The position numbers and the translations under genes are program-made. Shown in pieces: positions 59,533 through 64,000 of a stretch of 64,000 nt of DNA. Below the pieces are notes generated by a model, which worked only from the letters and a program-made list of their open reading frames with translations, was not told the DNA's origin and did no database searches. Source of the stretch: Bacteroides sp. GTDB lineage: Bacteria > Bacteroidota > Bacteroidia > Bacteroidales > Bacteroidaceae. The first letter of the stretch is position 1. Each line of letters opens with the position of its first letter. Location of the stretch: contig JAJQAY010000011.1 in NCBI GenBank assembly GCA_021203515.1, positions 1 to 64,000 of the forward strand. Direction: 5' to 3'.

Positions 59533-61549
59533 CTATTTTAGCTCTTTATCCGGAGAATAAATAAGTCCGTCCACCGCCTTCTGCCCATCGAGGGTGACAA
59601 AGACAGTTGTGAACATCCACTTCACCAGTCGCACTTCGGGAATACTGAATTTTTCTACAGGCAATTTCAAAAAGACTTTATTCCATCCTTTGTGCAAAGT
59701 TACCTCCAAAGGAGGGCGCACCACGCAATTCTCATTCCCCAAAGCAATTTCATTACTCTTCGTACGGTGAGTAGCAGTCCAGACAGGGGGCTGTATTTCC
59801 TGTCCGTTTATCCAGATGCGGCTTCCTTTATAATTTCATTTACCGGGCAAGGGAGCAAGGTCCATTTCCGAACGTCCGTAGTTTTGAAATTCCGCCCATA
59901 GGCCAACAGTCTGTTCTTTAGGCGAATATACATACGTATAGGCGTAAGCAGTATGATTTTCCTTCGGTTCTTTGTAAAACGTAGGTATCAATGTGCCCCA
60001 CACATGACACAAATAGATGCCCGCACCGATGGCAGAACGTACCTGATAGGTCTTTCCTTCATAATCATAACTGTCCTGCAACTCTTTCTCCGGAGGAAAA
60101 ACCTTCTCCAAGTTTCCCCCATTCGGAAAAGCATCCGTAATGTTCCATTTCACATTCGTCTGGCGCACATAGGCGAACGGATAACCTGCAAACGTATGCT
60201 CCTTGTGCCACAACATGCGACGTTCAAAGTCGACAAAGCTCCGGAACCCATCCGATTGCTCATCCGTAGGAAGCATCGTCCCGTTGCCGTCAAAGTATTC
60301 TGTCCCGCCACCTCTCCAGGCACGTTCCGCCATAGCCAACATATTGGGATAGAAGTTATTCTCGATAATCATTTCCCATTCGGAACTGACGAGCCGGTCG
60401 TTCCAAATCGCCAGGATTGTTCCCGCCATGTCATCGCTTCCTACCGCTTCATTATAAATACGGCTATTGTATAAAGCGATAATATTACCGAACGTATCGA
60501 AATGGTTCAAGTAATGAAAGCGTGAGTCAATGGCCGGAATACCCTTCTGGGCCTTGCCTCGATAACTCCAAAGCTGCGTCATGTCAATCTCTCCCGGCTT
60601 GTAGTGCCAACCCGGGTTCCACGAAATCACTTTTACCTTTTGAGCGCACGTAAGCCACCATTTCCGGCACAAACCGGGGATTGGTGAACTGCACCTCATC
60701 CGTACCGATATGAAGATAGGGGGCATCGAATGTTTCACAAACCTCATCCGGTAAGAGTTTCAGAATTTTCATCCCTTCGGTGCTTTGCATATCGTGACGA
60801 AAGGTACGAATGAACGCCGCACTATGTCCGGGCATATCTATTTCGGGGATTAGCATCACGTGGTGCGCCTTGCAAAAAGCTACCAAATCCTTAGCTTCCT
60901 CCAATGTATAGTATTTGCCGGGCATGCGAACCGTATTCACACTATCGTTCAGCATCGGAAAAATCTTACTCTCCAGACGCCAGGCCTGATTTTCCGTCAG
61001 ATGCCAATGAAATACATTTACCTTGAACTTAGACAATATGGAGATTTCGCGTTTGAGTTCTTCCAAAGAAATATAACTCCGTCCCACATCCTGCATAAAA
61101 CCACGGACACGGAAAGCAGGCCAGTCTACAATCTCACATCCTTGAATTTGCATCCGGCCTCCCCTCTTCTCCGACAACTGCCGCAATGTCTGCATGGCCC
61201 AATATACCCCACGCTCCGTCACCGCCTCAACAGTGATTTGCCGGTTTGTAATATTCAGCCTGTAAGCCTCTTCCTGATTTATCGGTACTTCGGGCAAAGA
61301 AGGCAGTAATTTAACTTCAATGGAACGACCGGCTTCCGGTGAAACCGTTCCTCCCATTTCCAAGACCAAAGCTTCCCATTCCTGCTGAAGTACAGGAGTG
61401 GAAAGTTTTACTTTATCCATTCGGAAACCGGCATGAGATAAAGTCATTTTCTGTGGTTGCGGAAGCAGGTGACAGTCACCTGCCCGCACCACTGAAAAAA
61501 TGAACAAGTTAATGAAAATATATAATAATAAGGTTAGTTTGTTTCTCAT
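59533..61549 (-). pseudogene. GH20 beta-N-acetylhexosaminidase, frameshift and internal stop
   Basis: The secreted enzyme (signal peptide NKLTLLLYIFINLFIFSVVRA) removes terminal GlcNAc or GalNAc. It has the GH20 N-domain, VNVFHWHLTENQAW, MLIPEIDMPGHSAAF and the catalytic pair in LHIGTDEVQF. One extra A in a short A-run near 60635 shifts the frame (SKGK then VISWNPGWHY). TGA at 59836-59838 falls where TGG is expected (LPGK[W]NYKGSRIWING). The end of the gene is at 59533. The first break follows the catalytic pair but removes most of the barrel. It sits between nanH-like and the esterase genes. Confidence 0.9.
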
Positions 61550-61568
61550 AGTATAACTGTACAAAAAT

Positions 61569-63209
61569 CTATTTTACAAATTCACTTAACCGGACAGCCT
61601 GGAAAGTCATATGAGCCACACTGCTTTCATATAAAATTCCCACTGTCTGTTTATCAATCATCGTCAGACAAGAGTATCCCCATCCTTCTCCTTCGTCCAG
61701 CATCACCTGATGCTCGGGCAGCCAAGTAAGACCTCCATCCAAACTCGCTTTAATCGTTATATGATTGCGGCCCTTCACTGTATTGGGATTGGAGAATAAC
61801 AGAATATCTTTATTCAATGCGTTGTCTTTAGCTTTCACGCTAATCAGGCTTGCCATACATACCGGCTCCTGCAACGCCTTGCGGGAAGAGGGATGCTCCG
61901 TCCAAGTCTTACCGAAATCTTTAGTCGTGGAAACGGCACGGCTTCCTCCACGATTGTCTCTCATGTTCAACATCAGCACACCCGGTTCCACTTCCGCCAC
62001 TTGCGCTTCCGTAGTATTGGTACGTGCATAGTTATGGATTTTCCATGTCTCGCCACGGTCTTTGCTATACATAATTCCTGCATTCGGAACACGGGTAGAG
62101 TCAATGAACTGGATAGGGAATACGAGTGTACCGTCCTGCATAGTGATGCCACGTCCCGGCCCCTGCAAAAGAAAATACCAGGACGGATCTTTCACTTGGT
62201 CCGTCACATTGATAGGCTCCGACCAGGTTTTGCCGTCATCTGTACTCTTAGCCATGACCAACTGGGCGGTATGGTTCATATCCATTCCCGGATGAGAGCT
62301 CCACCAGGCACGCTGATTACCCATGCCATGCGTCCAGGCAGCTACCACCCAAACTGTGTTGGTCTTCGTATCCACCAATATAGAAGGGTCACCCACGCCA
62401 TTCTGTGCAGAAGGCAAATCACCCGTTTCACCGAAAGCCAAAGGCAAATGCATCTTTTCCCACGTTTTGCCGCCATCCACACTCCGGCTCAATCCTATGT
62501 CTACATGTTCTTGCAGGTCGACGCTGTTATTATAACGTACATCATAAACTCCCAGCAAAGTCCCCTTATTGGTAGTCGCCAATCCGGGAATACGGAACGC
62601 TGCCGAACCATCGTCGCCGGCATGGCGCACACCTACTCCTACTCTATGAGCAATATTCTCAGGAGAAACGACAGATACCTCCGCCTCCTTACCGTCTACT
62701 TTAATAGAAGTGATTTTGGCTGAAATCTTATCCAACAAGGAAGCGCCCGGCTTCATCTGCAGGCTGACCCAGAAATAATTCATTCCTGGAAAAAGCTTCT
62801 GAGTGGCGACCAACACCACTTTCTCTTCCGGATTATCGACCTGCGACTTATTTATCGAATAAGAAGGATTTGCCGCCAACGTTTTTCCGGGCGTATGACT
62901 GGATATATAAGACACGGGAGCAAATCGGTTCTTACCATAATCCTGCCGTGCCTCCGTACCGCTATAGTAGAGTTTCACAGATTGTATATCCGCTCTGTTC
63001 ACTTCTTTGCCAAAATTCAAAATTACTTCATCCAGGCTACGGCTCTCTTTTGCATTCAAGCGCAGCATAAACAACACATTGTCCTGACGTTCAATCAATA
63101 CAGGGATTTGAGTTTCACGTACAAATACAGTATCCGATGCAATTACCTGCAAGGTGGCGCAGGTACATAGAAAAAGGATAGACGATAATAAAAGCAGATT
63201 TCCTTTCAT
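61569..63209 (-). CDS. nanH: GH33 exo-alpha-sialidase
   Basis: A 546-residue secreted enzyme that releases terminal sialic acids. It has a signal peptide, an N-terminal carbohydrate-binding region (about 25-180), then the six-bladed propeller with FRIPGL (Arg triad), five Asp boxes (such as SVDGGKTWE, STDDGKTWS and KDRGETWK) and the catalytic Tyr/Glu region (GWGYSCLTM). It is first in an operon with GH20 and two esterases, and carries its own promoter. The frame is intact. Confidence 0.92.
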   Translation of the reverse strand: MKGNLLLLSSILFLCTCATLQVIASDTVFVRETQIPVLIERQDNVLFMLRLNAKESRSLDEVILNFGKEVNRADIQSVKLYYSGTEARQDYGKNRFAPVSYISSHTPGKTLAANPSYSINKSQVDNPEEKVVLVATQKLFPGMNYFWVSLQMKPGASLLDKISAKITSIKVDGKEAEVSVVSPENIAHRVGVGVRHAGDDGSAAFRIPGLATTNKGTLLGVYDVRYNNSVDLQEHVDIGLSRSVDGGKTWEKMHLPLAFGETGDLPSAQNGVGDPSILVDTKTNTVWVVAAWTHGMGNQRAWWSSHPGMDMNHTAQLVMAKSTDDGKTWSEPINVTDQVKDPSWYFLLQGPGRGITMQDGTLVFPIQFIDSTRVPNAGIMYSKDRGETWKIHNYARTNTTEAQVAEVEPGVLMLNMRDNRGGSRAVSTTKDFGKTWTEHPSSRKALQEPVCMASLISVKAKDNALNKDILLFSNPNTVKGRNHITIKASLDGGLTWLPEHQVMLDEGEGWGYSCLTMIDKQTVGILYESSVAHMTFQAVRLSEFVK

Positions 63210-63232
63210 GGTATCATTAGTTGGTTTGGGTA

Positions 63233-63264
63233 CAAAGATATAAATTTATCATATACCGCACAAA
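63233..63264 (-). promoter_or_regulatory. promoter of the sialidase operon
   Basis: On the minus strand, -33 TTTG (63261-63264) and -7 TATCTTTG (63233-63240) are separated by 20 nt, with about 20 nt of leader to the ATG at 63209. This suggests the sialidase operon can be expressed separately from the SusD-containing unit upstream. Confidence 0.6.
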
Positions 63265-63326
63265 TAATTAAATATTTTATTATCAACCCCTATTTAACAC
63301 AAACCGATTAAAAAGAGACAAAGTAA

Positions 63327-63358
63327 AAGGTGTGTCTTTCACCTTAGGCGCACCTTTA
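63327..63358 (-). terminator. possible terminator of the upstream SusD operon
   Basis: On the minus strand AAAGGTG pairs with CACCTTT across a loop of about 17 nt, with a short T-run in the stem. It lies 86 nt downstream of the SusD stop codon. Imperfect, so only tentative. Confidence 0.38.
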
Positions 63359-63443
63359 TTCCAATTACAATGTAACAAAACGTTTAAATGCGTTTTCAAT
63401 TCATATATAGTACCTATTAAAGAAAAACTTCTATTTGTTATCT

Positions 63444-64000
63444 TTATTCATATCCAGGGTTCTGTTCAATCTCAGGATCAGACCCCATAAGTGTAGCATC
63501 GATAGGCCATAAAAGCAAGTGCTCATCTTGAGTAATGCCATTCAAAACGGGTGTTGCGGTTTCTATGAGTTTTCCATTTACATCCACCATCCATGGATTC
63601 ACGGTCGGATTAAGGCCATAGCCCACGCATCCTTGCGGCTGGAACACAAAGTGATCTTTTTGTGAGCCACCTTTTACGGTAGTCAGACGGCGAAGATCCC
63701 ACCAGCGTTGTCCTTCCATGATAAACTCTTTATCCTTTTCACGCATAATTGCATTTTCATTCTCAACGAAAGTCCCTGCGGTGTAGCCGTATTTAGTCTC
63801 ATCCCAATTATCGCCATAAGCGCGTTTACGTATCTCGTTAATGTAGAACTCTACAGTCGCATTATCTCCTGCATAGTTGGCACACTCGGCAGCATACAGA
63901 CAAGCTAAAGCCAGACGGTAGATAGGCATATCATTAGCAAACGTGTAATAGGTACTCGATGAAACTATCTTCGGACGGAACTTACAAACAAATGTACCGG
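63444..64000 (-). CDS. SusD/RagB family protein, C-terminal part (runs off the right edge)
   Basis: The visible 185 or so residues read like the C-terminus of a SusD protein: KDKEFIMEGQRWWDLRRL, LWPIDATLMGSDPEIEQNPGYE. The frame stays open to the window end (upstream codons include KFRPKIVSSSTYYTFANDM), so the start lies beyond 64000. SusD proteins bind glycan on the cell surface. Next to the sialidase operon, it probably belongs to a sialoglycan or mucin uptake locus. Confidence 0.86.
   Translation of the reverse strand, partial: GTFVCKFRPKIVSSSTYYTFANDMPIYRLALACLYAAECANYAGDNATVEFYINEIRKRAYGDNWDETKYGYTAGTFVENENAIMREKDKEFIMEGQRWWDLRRLTTVKGGSQKDHFVFQPQGCVGYGLNPTVNPWMVDVNGKLIETATPVLNGITQDEHLLLWPIDATLMGSDPEIEQNPGYE

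Noticed and set aside
27581-59838. Stop-codon reassignment (TGA read as Trp)
   Set aside because: Four lesions are TGG to TGA, but argS, typA and the first rhomboid gene end in TGA, and other lesions use TAA and TAG. Intact genes contain no internal TGA.
1560-60640. Programmed ribosomal frameshifting to explain split genes
   Set aside because: The breaks lie at varied, non-slippery sites, go in both directions, and several genes also have nonsense codons. No common stimulatory structure was seen.

Overview
The window looks like a chromosomal segment of a gut Bacteroides (or a close Bacteroidales relative). Supporting signs are TAnnTTTG-type -7 promoter boxes, start codons without obvious Shine-Dalgarno sequences, SusC/SusD pairs, fused SecDF, PckA, two-subunit KorAB and many mucin-type glycosidases.

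Layout. (1) 0-6.1 kb: a peptide maturation and export locus with an intact radical SAM/SPASM enzyme, a broken outer-membrane beta-barrel protein, a broken C39-peptidase ABC exporter and a 50-residue membrane protein. (2) 6.3-24.8 kb: mostly core genes: argS, HU, two rhomboid proteases with a membrane-anchored EEP hydrolase, an M3 peptidase, secDF, a 1398-residue acyl-CoA dehydratase activase-type protein with a TetR regulator, tRNA-Arg(CCT) and korAB. (3) 24.8-33.4 kb: a heavily broken putA, a broken histidine kinase, a DUF3267-like membrane protein, upp and pckA. (4) 33.4-49.8 kb: a polysaccharide utilization island (SusC, SusD, lipoprotein, DUF5009-like protein, DUF6067-like glycosidase, GH110, S41 peptidase, GH95), bounded on both sides by a 58-bp copy of the pckA 3' end. 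The enzyme set suits blood-group B/H-type mucin glycans. (5) 49.8-55.7 kb: a nitroreductase lipoprotein, typA, rpsO, a large perfect inverted repeat and a broken MBOAT acyltransferase pair. (6) 55.7-64 kb, minus strand: a sialoglycan operon (sialidase, GH20, SGNH esterase, three-module sialate esterase/kelch protein), then the 3' end of another SusD.

The most striking feature is gene decay. By manual frame tracing I count 12 nonsense changes and 21 frameshifts in 13 genes (about 26 kb), while 24 other genes (about 33 kb) interleaved with them have none. Broken genes are mostly accessory (glycan uptake, proline catabolism, peptide export, cell-surface acylation, sensing); intact ones are mostly core. 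This favours real pseudogenization over uniform sequencing error, but reads would be needed to prove it. TypA also carries a substitution of its Walker A lysine.
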